A DNA stretch of 64,000 nucleotides from Antitrichia curtipendula (Eukaryota > Streptophyta > Bryopsida > Hypnales > Leucodontaceae). The translations under genes and the position numbers were made by a program. Shown one piece after another: positions 11,867-24,000 of the stretch (position 1 is the first letter of the stretch; each line of letters begins with the position of its first letter). The stretch covers positions 17,236,001 through 17,300,000 of the forward strand of contig OX579635.1 of the NCBI GenBank assembly GCA_951230915.1, in the 5' to 3' direction. Under the pieces are notes generated by a model that searched no databases, was not told where the DNA came from, and saw nothing but the letters and a program-made list of their open reading frames with translations.

Positions 11867-13997
11867 ATGGCGGAAAGTAGTGGACTGAAATCTGCTAGAG
11901 CGTCAATATCCGCCTGGATGGTCAATCCGACCATACCGGCTGACTTGGCCGCCCGCCAAGAATTAGAACAGGACTTGAAACAATTAGGGTGTGCCGGGTT
12001 ATTGGAGAGGTTGTGGAACTTGAGAGGGGAAGAGCTGATTTAGGAACTGATAGACGGAACTTCAAATCAATATAAGTTGACAGTGAGGGGACAGTCCAAG
12101 GGGTAGAGGAAAGATGTATGGGCAGAAGTCTATTCTTTCAAGAAGTTTGGTGAGGGACTGGCTTCGCAAGTGGATAAGTACACCACCGACAAGTTCCGAA
12201 ATCCGCCTCACTTTAAGAAGGGCTATCCGATCAGTGATTGCATAGACAAGCGGCATAGGAGGGTGTTAGAATTCTTAATCCCAATTCTGTATTCGGAAAA
12301 GCTTAGCCGGATCATAGCTATGGTTGCTAACACTATCTTTGGAGTGCTGGAAGAGAGAATAGTGCACTGGGGGAAGGTTATTGCACAGGTAGTGGCAAAA
12401 TTGGTTGATCACGTTGTTAGGAGTAAGTATAGCCCGATCAGCCCCTACCTGTTCCACCTATACCACCACGGAGACGTTCTGACGTTGGATAAGGTACTCG
12501 TCTATAACACTGGATGCGAGCTGTTCAAATACGGTCTCACAAATGAACTAAAGCAAGATGATCCGATTTCCAAAGGAGAGGAGGATCCGGAGGAAGAACT
12601 ACTCAAATGCAAGAAGGCCAAGCAGAAGTCAATGGACCCGACTTCACAAAGGAAGCAACACGAGGCGGATCCGGTTGAACCCAACCCAGTTCCCGGAAGA
12701 AGGAAAGCTGATGCTCAAGGAATTCTTTGACATCGGGTTTGACTGGATGCACCAAGCCTGAACGTTGCACCAAAAGACGACCAAGTTCGTGGAGGAGATT
12801 GCAACCGAGCTGAAGGTGCCACCTAAAGAGATCTTGGAAGAGATTACGTGAAGGCCAAATGCGAAAGTCATTCGGTAGAAAGATGAGCAGATCCAAACTT
12901 TGGAGAAAAGTCGGGATGAGGCAGAAAGTCAGATGAATTGGGCGCAAGAAGAGTGCGAGGTGGCGCAGCAAAATGAGAAGGATGCTTTATAGCTGGTCCG
13001 AAATTTGAAGGCATTGATTGATCAGCCGGCTGACATGGTGAACAAGGCAAGACTCTATGACGCATAGTTGGTGGCAGGTGGTCACGTAATCGGATTGAAA
13101 GTAATTATGATTCTAATGAATTTCTAGGCACGGATGGAGAAGGTGCTTAAGGAAATGCAAACCTTGGTGACACGGGTCGATCTGGATAGGACAATGGACT
13201 TTTCAACGTTTCCAGAACCCGACCTGACCACCAATCCGTATCTCCAGACTTTGGTGAAACCAGTGGTGGAAATTCCGGCCCAATCACAACTAGAAAGACT
13301 GGTATCCCTATTGTAGCCACTTATACCATGGGAGTAGTTGTCACAGAGGGTTTATACTCCTATACCGAATCCAGTGGAAGGGCAAAGTATTTCGACTCAG
13401 GGAAGAACTTCCGTGCAGACCCAGACCTTGTCACTTGAGGTTGGAGATCCGACCAAGAGTAACCTCCTTGATTGAATGGGTACTATGGTGAATCCAGCCA
13501 AGACCTATTCAGAGAACTTTGCGCACATCACTATAAGAAACCCATGTTTTTTTTTACGTCTAAAAATTGGGCATCAAATTTTTTGGACATCAAACATAAT
13601 ATTAGGATGTTAGTTTTGACATCAAAACTAACATCCTAATGTTATATTTGATGTCCAAAAAATTTGACGCCCAATTTTTAGACGTAAAAAAAAACATGGG
13701 TTTCTTATAGTGCATGCAGGAGGGAACTCCACCGAAGCCTCCTGCACCAAATCAGTTACGGATCCGATAGATTTGGATTTGCCAGAGGGGCATATAGAGA
13801 TTATTGAATTAGAGAAGGACGAGTTCCAATCCGGATCAACATCAGAGATAGAAGAAGATGAGGACTCTCCGCCGAAAAAAAGGAAGATCTAGACTCGAGC
13901 TACTGGTAAGCTGACATCACCGAAGAAAACCAAGGTGAGGACACATGTAGTCCAAACAAGTAACAGTTCGAAGAAGACGAAGAACGTAGGCTTTAGG
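11867..13997 (+). pseudogene. Gag-like plant transposon protein, copy 1 (broken)
   Basis: Starts at ATG 11,867 and reads through an N-terminal domain into KYTTDKFRNPPHFKKGYPIS and RVLEFLIPILYSEKLSR, then KYSPISPYLFHLYHHGDVLT. This layout (a charged segment, a helical domain ending in ysPI.PYLf, then a Glu/Lys-rich region) resembles the 'putative plant transposon protein' domain of retroelement gag-like ORFs. A coiled-coil region and an acidic, Lys-ending tail (EEDEDSPPKKRK) follow. In-frame TAG codons at 12,041, 12,104 and about 13,065, several frameshifts and the 184-bp MITE disrupt it. Comparison with copy 2 shows the TAGs replaced Gln or Trp codons. No protease or reverse transcriptase follows. 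Confidence 0.6.
13529..13712. mobile_element. CACTA-type MITE (near-perfect hairpin)
   Basis: 184 bp that fold back almost perfectly: it begins CACTATAAGAAACCCATG and ends with the reverse complement. The 3-bp target duplication CAT flanks it (13,526-13,528 and 13,713-13,715). CACTA/TAGTG ends with a 3-bp duplication are the hallmark of CACTA/EnSpm elements. The equivalent place in element copy 2 (about 18,935) is an empty site. Confidence 0.9.
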
Positions 13998-14957
13998 TAG
14001 TTAGGATTTTGATTTTGAATCTGGAACGGATTTTTCGGAGTGTAGGGCCTTGGCTCCCGATTCTTAGTAGCAATTGGCATCGGCATTTTCGGATATCTAG
14101 AAGAGCCATTGTTTGGCTGCCCTGATTTTGGGTGTTCTTTTTGCTTTAGGTTTTTGGTTTTTAAACTGGTTGGGAGGTCAGTTCCTCTCATTCCATCATT
14201 GTGTACTTTTGCGTTGTATTTCATTTCCTTTCTTTAATTTGAGTCATCAAATGAATTTTCAGCTCCAAGTGTTGTACGGAGTCAATTGTATGTTTGTTTG
14301 AGTGGTGAGGTGTAAGAAGGAACCGGGAAGGAGGAATTCGGATTTGTGTTGTTTGGGTTTAGAGTGTAAGGAAGGATTTGTGACGGAGTTAGGTTTGATC
14401 TGGAGGACTTGTGCATTAGAGTCTTTAAACTACTGGAACAGTAATCCGATTGGAGTGGTGCGGGTGAGGTTTCGGGATTGAGAGTGGTCTCATGTGAAGT
14501 TAAGCGACCACCAGGGGGAAAACCCCCACTTACCAGAAGATCTGCCAACTGTAATATTAGTCTAGTTCCTAGTAGATTCCCCCCTCTCAAGAATCCGAAT
14601 AGTGTGCATCTGTCATTGTAGTGAAGAGGAGTGACCAGATTCTGGGTGACCTGCTTCCCGGATAGGCCATCCGGAAAGTTGTGAAGAGACGGAAACTTGC
14701 TTCGTCGCAGCATTGATATCGAGTGGTTGTCTTGGGTTGTTTTTGAAAATTTACAAAGTATGAGATTCATAACTGGTAGAGTCCCTACCCCTTTAAAAAG
14801 TAAAAGCAAACCCCCTTAAGGTATAACAGGGGCATAATAAACCGAAGAAGTAGTAAAAATGGATTCCGGAAGAGGATGGATTTAAATCAAAACCCGGAAA
14901 ATAATTGGTTCCGGAAAGTGGGGCAAGAGGTTTTGTGTTCCCTTTGGGTGTTTTGGG

Positions 14958-15073
14958 ATAATCCGGATTACTTGAACTTATAGCAACATAGTAGAGTCTT
15001 CTGGGACGATATTTGTGTCATCTAACCACAATTGCGTGTTATAGGTGCTTACACCTAGATTATCCGTACGACA
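14958..15073. repeat. 116-bp dispersed repeat, copy 1
   Basis: Nearly the same as 42,738-42,853. Shared blocks include CTTGAACTTATAGCAA, GTAGAGTC, GTGTCATCTAACCAC and GGTGCTTACACCTAGATTA. Both lie in the same orientation. Each abuts a different element, so this may be a terminal segment of a further repeat family. Confidence 0.8.
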
Positions 15074-16129
15074 CATAGGATTCCCAAAACCGTCAGTTCA
15101 CCTCCAAAGAGTGCGCCTTCATGACAACAAGCATCCAATGTGAATCTTTAAAGGACATTGCAATCCCCACGGGCCTTTTCAAAGTCCATTCTTCAATTTG
15201 CACATGATATTTTGAAGTCCAATCTTGAAATTAAACATCTCGATGATATTTTGAAATTACCATCTTGAAAGATCAAAATAGAATGCTACCTATAGTTCTT
15301 GAATCAATTGCTATATACTTATATAATAGTATAATACTATTGCATCAAAGTAATAATTTTCTAATATATTTGCTTGCAAGGTTGTAGTATAGGATTTAGG
15401 GCTTAGGGTTCATGTCATTCCTATAAATATTGCAAAAGTTAGAAGTATACTATTTTTCCGACAACAGTGAAACGCCTTCTACTTGACAATTTTAAAAAAT
15501 CGAATGTGTAGTTTTTTTTAGTTTAAACATTTCACATTTATTCATAACTCAATTACCTTAATTTTGGCTTAAATGCACAAGGTATAAGACATACATGAAT
15601 ATTCCTAAAAAGGTTGAACGACCAAACATCACATTTTAGAAAGGCTAGAGAAGTCAACATTTTTAAGTTGATGCACATTAAACTTGTCTTTGGGGGAGAA
15701 ATTCATTCTACAATTGTGGGACAATGGTATTGATGGAGTTAACTAAAAGGTCTACAGTTGAATTTGTTTAATAAAAAATATTCACATAAGAATTAACTTA
15801 AAAGTCTTATTTACGAGCTGTGGGTGCTTTGAATCCAAAAAACACCTAAATCCAATTGAAAATTTTCAAGCTAAGTCGCTAAATTCAAAATGCTACATAT
15901 ATTTTTTAAGAAACTATCAACTTAATTTGAGTTTATTTTGATATTTTAAGTTATTTATGATTTCTTACATTTGTGACTTATACGATTTAGAGTTTAGGTT
16001 TTAGGGTATATATAATTGAAGACCATTGCATTTAAAAACCTATTTAGTTATATTCAATGCATCAAGTTCTTCAAATCTGAAAGTGGATCTTGATGAAACT
16101 TCCCTCTTTCCCGTCCGCCTAATTATTCT
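15074..16129. other. AT-rich intergenic with telomere-like words
   Basis: No gene. Short degenerate plant-telomere-like motifs occur (ATTTAGGGCTTAGGG near 15,393, GGTTTTAGGG near 15,993). Confidence 0.5.
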
Positions 16130-16440
16130 CTAGTCGAGGTCGTTCGATCAGTCAAACGGCCGACCCGTCCATCAGATAGGATGACCTTGAAAAATCTCCT
16201 CGATTCTCGTCCGCTCTATCAGAGCCGTCCGATCAGTCGAACAATTTGGATGTCCAGTTGATCAGACGGCCATGATGGCGGTCATTTGATTCATCGCGGC
16301 CGTCTAATGAGTCGGACGGGTGGCGTCCGAGTGATCGGACGGTCGCGAGGAGGCGGACAACAATCTGTCCACTTCGTTGGGGCCATCTAATGTGGCGGTT
16401 GAGTAAGGCCATCTGCATCGTATAAGAGGGTCGAATGACC
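16130..16440. repeat. CGGACGG/GATCGGAC-rich repeats
   Basis: Dense GATCAGTC, TCGGACGG and CGGACGGTC words on both strands, GC-rich within AT-rich surroundings. It occupies the same position relative to element copy 2 as 11,040-11,423 does to copy 1. Confidence 0.55.
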
Positions 16441-16811
16441 CGTCCAATTCCCACTTTTGCCTTCCCCCTTGTGCAATGCAAGAGAGAGTGGAGAGCTTGG
16501 TGGTTCATCCTCCATTGGCTCCTTTCTAAAGGAAGGTAAGAGTGTGATTTGAGGGGCTTACTTGTTGCCATTTTTTTTAGCCTTTGTGTATATACATTTG
16601 GCAAATTGTATTTTGCGTTGAGGATTACAAACTCTAACTTCTAATTGTGATTACATCACAATGCCGAGACCAAGAAGGTTACGAAGGACAAACGGGTGGT
16701 GCCTAACATTGAGTCGAGTAGAGACATTCCCTCTCATGCTTGCAAAGCATTTCTCATTGAGTGCATTGTCAAATTTTATGAGTTGTAAACCACTGCGTCG
16801 TTGGATAACAA
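16441..16811. other. Spacer before element copy 2
   Basis: No recognisable gene. Short open frames on both strands at 16,651-16,846 overlap and have no domain. Confidence 0.4.
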
Positions 16812-19800
16812 ATATGTTACAACACGAAAACTTGATTTCCACATAGATAGAGTAGAATAGATGTAATAGGTTAGAAAATTTTCAATTTTGTGTTTAAAAA
16901 ACAATGGTTTTATTCCGGATAGGCTTAAGCTTAAAATACGAGTTAATCCGGAAACAGATTTTCGATCCGGCTATGATCCGATACCCGGAAATGAACCAGA
17001 ACGCAGCCACCTATAGTCTAGGGATCTGACCTACAAGGCTAGAGTACGGGGTTTGGGAACGGAACCCTAATCCAGTTCTCATCCGGGAATTGGTCGCGGC
17101 GCATTGGGTATTTAAAGTCCACCACCGCCCCATTTCTCTTCACTTTGAGTTTCTTGAACTCCCTTTATGCGCAGATAGTTGAGAGAAAGTGTGGTGAGAG
17201 TTCGTGCACGGATAGAGAGAGGTGAGGCCGAATTAGGGTGTAGTTCAGTTTGTTGGATTCCAATGGTGGAAATTAGCAATCCGAGATCCGCCAAGGTGTC
17301 GGTCATAGCTTGGATGGTCTGTCCAACCATACCGAGCGACCCGGCCATCCGTAAGGAATTAGAGGAGGACCTTAGACGGATGGGATGTGTAGGACTTTTG
17401 GAGAGGTCGTAGAATCTGAAGAGCGATGAGGTAATTCAAAAACCGATTGATGGAACGGCAAACCAGTATGAGCTAACTGTGAGAGGACAAAGGAAGGGGT
17501 GGATGGAAGATATCTGGGCGGAGGTGTACCAGTTCTGGAAGTTCGGGGATGGCTTGGCTTTAAAGGCAGATAAGTACGCCGCAGGAAAATTCCGGAATCC
17601 GCCTCACTCGAAGGAGGGTTATACCATCAGCGACTGCATCAACGACTCAAAGAATAGCATAGGCGAGTATTGGAATTCATAATTCTACTCCTCTATCCGG
17701 AAAAGCCTAGCCGGGTCACGATCACGATGGCAAACACGATCTTCAAAGCAATGGACGAGAGAAGCGTGCATTGGAGGAGGGTGATTGGAGCGGTGGTCAC
17801 GAAGTTGGCGGACCACATGGCCAAAACCAAGTACAGCCCCATATGCCCCTACCTATTCTACATGTACCATCATGGGGATGTGCTGACGCCGGATGAGACA
17901 TTCATCTACGACACCGGATGCGAGCTTCTCAAGTACGGGTTGATGAACGAAGTATAGGAGGAAGCTCCGGAATCCGAGGAGGAAGAGGAGGAACCGGAAG
18001 AAGACCGATTTAGGCAGAGAGGCACAAAGAGGAAGTCAACAGATTCGGGTTCAAGAGGAAAACAGCCCGAGGTAGATCCGGTGGAGCCAAACCTGGTTTC
18101 GGATGAAGAGAGGCCATCCGGCCAGGAGTTCTTCGATGTCGGATTCCAATGGATGGGATAGCAATGTCTCCTACACGAGAGGTCAACCGGATTCATCAAG
18201 GAGATAGCGGAGGAATTGAAGGTACAGCCAGAAGGAATCATGGAAGAAATTTGACAGAGGCCGAATCCGGAAGTCATCCGCAGAAGGATGAGCGGATCCG
18301 GAACTTGGAGAAGACCCGGAATGAGTTTCAAGCTCAAACCAGTTAGGCGGAAGGAGAATGTTCTTTGGCGAGACGGAGCAAGAAGGACGCCCTTCACGTG
18401 ATCCGGAGCCTGCGATTGCTTGTCACCCAACCGGTCGAGTTGGTGAATAAGGCGACCCTATACAATGTATAGTTGGTGGCGGATGGGCACGTGACCGAAT
18501 CAAAGGTGGTGATGATCCTCATGGATTTTCAAGCGCGGATGGAGAGGATATTGAAGGAAATGCAGTCACTAGTGGCCCGAGTCGATCTGGAACAGGCGAT
18601 GAATTTTTCTTCATTTTTGGATCTATCCACCAATCCCTACATGTAGACTCCGCTCAAGCCGATGGGTGAAAGTTCAATCCGTTCACAACCGGAGGGACTG
18701 GGGTCATTGCTAAAGCCACATGAAGTTCCGCAGGGGTGGCTGGCGCAACAAAGTGAGATCCCTGTGCAAGTTCCGGTTTAAGAGCAAAGTCCTCCCGTTC
18801 AGGCGGAAACCCCAGCTCAGGTCCGGATCGGAACGCTCGAGTAAGTGAACCCGACCCAGTCGACCCTTCAGAACAACCTCCTCAAGCGAATGGAGAAAGT
18901 GGCCAATCCGACTCGGACCAGTCCACAAGATTTTCACCATATGCAAGAGGAGGATGCATCAAAAGCAGAGGCACCAAAGCCGAGTGAAGCTCCCATCGAC
19001 TTAGATGCGTTGGAGGAGGTCACGAAATAGTGGAGTCAGAGAAGGAGGACTTTGATTCCAGATCCGTATCAGAGACGGAAACAGATGAGGACCTCCCACC
19101 GGTTCCAAAGAAGATCCAGACCCGAGAAGTGGTCCGTCTGACTCCTCTGAAGCCGAGCCTGACGGGAGATGTGAGTCAAGACGGCAGCAGTTCGAAGAAG
19201 ACCCACCGAGGAGGTAGATATGATGTTTAGTAGGTAGTTTGCTAATTTTGTATTTTCCAGAACAGATTTTTAGTATGTGGGCTCGTTTCCAGATTCTTAG
19301 GGATAACTAGCATTGGCATTCCGGATATCTCGGATGCATCTATGGTTGGTTATCTAGATTTTGGGTGCCCTTTTGCCCTTTTTGTTTTAGTTTTAAGTGG
19401 TAGACAGGTTTGTTGCTCATTCATTCCATTCTTGTGTACTTTCATGTTAGCATTTCAATTCTTTACTTTAATCCAAGCCATCGAGTGGACTTTTCAGGCT
19501 CTAAGTATTGTACGGAGGGCTTAGGTTGTGTGTTTGTGAGGTGTGAGGAGGAATCGGGAAGGAAGAATCCGGATTCCTACTGTTTGGTTTTCAAAGTGTG
19601 AGGGAGGATTTGTGACGGAATTAGATCTAATCTAGAGGACTTATGCATTAAAGTCTTTAAAATACTGGAATGATAATCCGATTGGAGTGGTGCAAGTGAG
19701 GTTCCGGGATTGAGAGTGGTCTTCTGCAGAGTTAAGCAGCTGCCAGGGGGAGAATCCCCACTTATCAAAAGATTTGCCAACTGCAGTATTAGTCTAATTC

Positions 19801-20182
19801 CTAATAGAGTTCCCTCTGCTGAATCCAAATAGTATGTATCTGTCGTTATAGTGGAGAGGAGTGACCGGATTCTGTGTGACTTGCTTTTCGGATAGGCCAT
19901 CTAGAAAGTTGTGAGGAGACGGAAACTTGCTTCGTTGCAGCACTAAGATCTATGGATTGTTTTGGTTGTTTTAGAGAAGTTAGAGAAGTGAGATTCATAA
20001 GTGGTGGAGTCCTTGCCCCTTTAAAGAACAAAAGCGGACCCCCTGAAGGTAAAACATGGGCATAACAAATTGAAGAGTCGTAAAATTGGATTCTGAAAGT
20101 GGACGGATCCGGATTAGGATCCGGAAAATAGTTGGTTCTGGAAAGTGGGACAAGAGGTTTTGTGTTCCACTTGGGTGTTTTG
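16812..20182 (+). mobile_element. Plant transposon-like element, copy 2
   Basis: Second copy of the element at 11,424-14,959, same strand. It carries a TATA-like TATTTAAAG (about 17,109) about 150 bp before the ORF and ends GTGTTTTGGGATA. It lacks the CACTA MITE. The two copies are diverged enough (many substitutions and indels by eye) to be old. Confidence 0.7.
17263..19230 (+). pseudogene. Gag-like plant transposon protein, copy 2 (broken)
   Basis: ATG at 17,263. Homologous throughout to the copy 1 ORF: CPTIPSDPAIRKELEEDL, KYAAGKFRNPPHSKEGYTIS, PSRVTITMANTIFKAMDER, KYSPICPYLFYMYHHGDVLT, a Glu-rich segment, and an acidic then basic C-terminus (ETETDEDLPPVPKK). Breaks include TAG at 17,410 (Trp in copy 1), a frameshift near 17,650, TAG at 17,955 and TAG near 18,470. 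It is a relic. The intact ancestor would be about 650-700 residues. Family assignment to gag-like plant transposon proteins rests on domain layout only. Confidence 0.6.
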
Positions 20183-20821
20183 GGATAAGGGTGCAAGTAC
20201 GTTAGACCCATGTCAGTTTTGGCAAAATTGGTGTGTACAAATGCATAAAATATATACTATTTTGTACTATTTTGTACTACTCAACGTCGAGGATTCTCTG
20301 GAATTCTTTGGGTTCCCATCGTGTGGTCTGCAATGTTGGATGTATTTTGGCCAATGATTCGGAAGTCAACTGTCAGAGAATCTGAAACGTGGCTTGTGCT
20401 TATCTGGCTTGTACTGCAAGATTTAGTTCGCAGCAACTATAAAGCCGTGATTCGGGGCTCCTTTCTTGTGTTTAGAATTTTTTTTTTGAATTAAAGGATC
20501 GAATCCTATGAGCTTGACCCCGCCCTTTTTGTGTTGATATTGTAAGTGATGTCATCCAGTGTTTAATGACAGAAATTACGGTTTATGGCAAAATGTAAGG
20601 GATTCTTAGGGTTATCAACATTCGTCTAGATGTAAATTGGATGCAGAATCGCTTGTATTATGTTTTTAATATGATTTCAAGACAAAATTAGAATTAAAAA
20701 ATAATGTGTTGTTTCCCTATTTGCAAGATTTTATTACAAAGAAATTTAAATTGCATATGCGATAGAGGACACTTTAGAAGAGTTTATTGTTTCTTCATTT
20801 TGAATTTGAAGTACAAAATGA
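20183..20821. other. Intergenic, no gene seen
   Basis: Poly-T and AT-rich sequence between element copy 2 and the LTR retrotransposon. No convincing frame or repeat. Confidence 0.5.
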
Positions 20822-20826
20822 AATTT

Positions 20827-21083
20827 TGTTACGGATCGGCTTGACCAAGAAGTCGATGCTCTACTTAGATTGCATTCAAAGCAAACCAACACTAAATCAC
20901 CACCAAGTTACAATAATGACAATGAGAATCACACTTACACATTGTATCCAAAATCATATTATCTTCATTACACAAAATGTCAAGTGAGGAACAAGCCTCC
21001 TCACTTGACTATTAAAGGGAAGGGAGAGGCCAACTAACCCTAACCGTTACAACCGTTCCCTTGTTATGAACGGGTTCGTAACA
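20827..21083 (-). repeat. 3' LTR of the chromovirus
   Basis: 257 bp, TG...CA bounded. The end of pol runs into this LTR (stop at 21,047-21,049). Confidence 0.95.
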
Positions 21084-24000
21084 TTACCCCCCCTTCTAGG
21101 TTGGGGCCCCGGTGCCGTTGGATGGAGTTTATGAAAATCAGCAATCGCCTCCGGTGCGTTTTCAAGATTGTCCGCCGGCTCCCACGAATTCTCCTCCGGG
21201 CCATAGCCCTCCCATGACACCAAGTAGTGAAGTTTTTTCCAACGACCGAATAAACATGAATCAATAACCTTGTGCACCTCCCACTCCACATCTCCAATTG
21301 GGGTAATAATTGGCGGAGGTGGTATGCGGCGACGTCCGGGAATGGTATCCTCACGATATTTTTCAAGTAGAGAAACATGGAAAACATTGTGAATACGCAA
21401 TGTCTTAGGTAGTTTTAACCGGTAAACGAGATCGGAGAGTTTAGCTATTATTGAAAACGGTCCAAGAAACTTAGAAGCTAATTTATGAGAGGGCTCTATA
21501 GTTGCAATATTTTCATGGCGCAAGAGGACTTTGTCACCTGGTTGAAAGGTCGGTTGTAGTTGTACCCCTCGGTCGTAATTTCGCTTAGCTTGTTCCCCCG
21601 CAATCAAAATCATAGTTTTGAGTTCCTCATGAACTTGTTGTAGATGTCGAACCCGGTCCTCGGCCGCTGGAACAGTGGATGTTGTAGGTATAGAAAACGA
21701 TAATGCCGAGTGGTAACCGTACGTGGCATAGAATGGAGAGAACCCTGTTGCCGAATGGCAGGCGTTGTTATAGGCAAATTCGGCTAATGGCAATAGATCC
21801 GCCCAATTATCTTGACGCTTTGTCGTGAACATTCGAAGAAATTGTTCAATTACTTGATTCACCCTCTCTGTTTGGCCATCCCCTTGGGGATGAAAAGCCG
21901 TCGTTGGTGATGGCTGGATCTTAAGGAGTTCACATAGTCTACGCATAAATTTTGACACAAAAACGGAGCCCCTGTCTGATATGACCTCCTCCGGCATGCC
22001 ATGATATTTCCATACATTATTTAAATATAACGATACAGTGTCATTGGAGTCAATGGTCTCCTTTGTAGGTACAAAATGAGCTAGTTTAGTATTCTTATCA
22101 ACAACCACTAGGATAGAGTCATACCCTTTGCTTTGGGGTAGTTTAACGATGAAGTCCGTAGAAATCCGCTTCCATGGAGCATGAGCAGCTGGAATTGGTT
22201 GTAGTAGGCCATATCGAGGATGACGTGTTGATTTTGACCTCTGGCACAAATCGCACCCATCAACATATTGATGCACATAACGACAAACAGTAGGCCAATA
22301 AAAAATTCTAGTCACCAATTCTAAAGTTTTAGCCCGGCCTTGATGTCCCGCGGCGGGAGCGTCATGCCTCGATCGCAATATTTGTCGCCGAAGTTCGTCA
22401 TCATTTGGCACATATATCATGTCTTTGAACCGAAGAATTCCATCTGTGAGGTTATATTCTTGAAACCGTCGACGGATGTCATGCGGGCTCTTTTTTAATC
22501 CCCCTTTTAGAATTGCCAATAGTGGTTGCAATGCGGGGTCTTCGTCAATGCATAGTTTTATTTGTTCTAGAATTTGAGCATCGCTCCAAACGGGGTCACA
22601 GTCCTCCAATGATGCCAAACGTAGAAGGAGGCGATTCTCTTCATGTCGGCCTTCCATGAGATCAACCCTTCTTGAAAGGGCATCTGCACGCCCATTTAAT
22701 GAACCCGGCCGATGTTGGATATCAAAGTCAAACGCGGATAAGAATTCTGACCATCGAGCTTGTCTTCTATTTAATTGCTTCGTAGTCATAAAGTACTCCA
22801 AATTTTTATGATCCGAAATTACACGGACTTGATGAGGTGACCCCTCTAAATACACCCGCCAATCCTGGAAAGCTAAAATAATACTTAGGAGTTCTTTGTC
22901 ATAAATGTCGTAGTTCTGTTCAGCGGGAGACATTTTAGAACTCCTGTATGCACACGGATGTAAGTGACCGTCATCCCCGTGCTGCGAAAGAATTGCACCT
23001 GTTGCCATGTCTGACGCATCCGTTTCAACTATAAAAGGCCGTGCAAAGTCAGGATGGAGTAGTACCAGTGCTTGAAGAAATCTTGATCGTAGGTCGATGA
23101 ATGATTGACTTGCTTGTAGGTCCCATTCAAATTGCTTGTTCTTTTGAGTTAGAATAGTGAGAGGAACGGTAATCTTGGAATAATCACATATAAACCGGCG
23201 GTAAAAATTCGCAAATCCAAGGAAGGCTTGAATTTCCTTAACCGAGGTTGGAACGGGCCAATCTTTAATAGTTTGCACCTTGTCTGGACACATTTCAAGT
23301 CCTTTAGCCGAGACAATCATTCCCAAAAATTCAACGGAATGCTGATGGAATTGACATTTGGATTCTTTAGCATATAGTCCATGTTCCTGTAATCTTTGTA
23401 ATACGTCCCTTACCACTTGCCGATGCTCTTCAAGATTCTTTGAAAAAATTAAGATGTCATCCAAGTATATAACAACAGATATGTCCAAAAGGTCCTTAAA
23501 AATATCTTGCATTAACGATTGAAATTGTGCAGGGGCATTAGTCAACCCAAACGGCATAACTAAATATTCAAATAATCCGTACCGCGTTTTAAAAGCCGTT
23601 TTGAATTCGTGGCCCGCAGCCATACGAAGTCGATGATAGGCTTGTCAAATATCCAATTTGGAGAAAATCGTAGCCCCTACCAACCGGTCAGTGAGCTCTG
23701 GGATAAGGGGTAGGGGATAGCGGTTCCGCACGGTAACCTTGTTGAGATTCCGGTAATCTATACAAACCCGAATTGAACCGTCCTTTTTCCGAGCGAACAC
23801 AATAGGTGCTGAAACAGGAGACTTGGATCTTCGAATCCAGCCCTTGCCTAAATTCTCGTCTAAATACCTCCGTAGCTCCTCCAACTCCACCGGGGACATT
23901 GGCCGCAACCCAATGTTACGGGGCTCTTGTCCTTCTTTAAATTCAATCTTCATATCGCAAGTCCTATGGGCTGGCAACTCATTGGATGCCACCTCACTGA

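Larger units (their letters stand above)
11424..14959 (+). mobile_element. Plant transposon-like element, copy 1
   Basis: Parallels 16,812-20,182 over its full length. The shared left part contains AGATAGAGTAGAATAG and the right part ends TGGGTGTTTTGGGATA in both. Order: about 430 bp of 5' sequence with a degenerate TATA region and CATTTCTCTTCACTTTGA, a long gag-like ORF, then about 950 bp of 3' sequence. No terminal inverted repeats or LTRs are evident, so class is uncertain; a non-autonomous or incomplete retroelement is likely. Copy 1 carries a CACTA MITE absent from copy 2. Confidence 0.7.
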
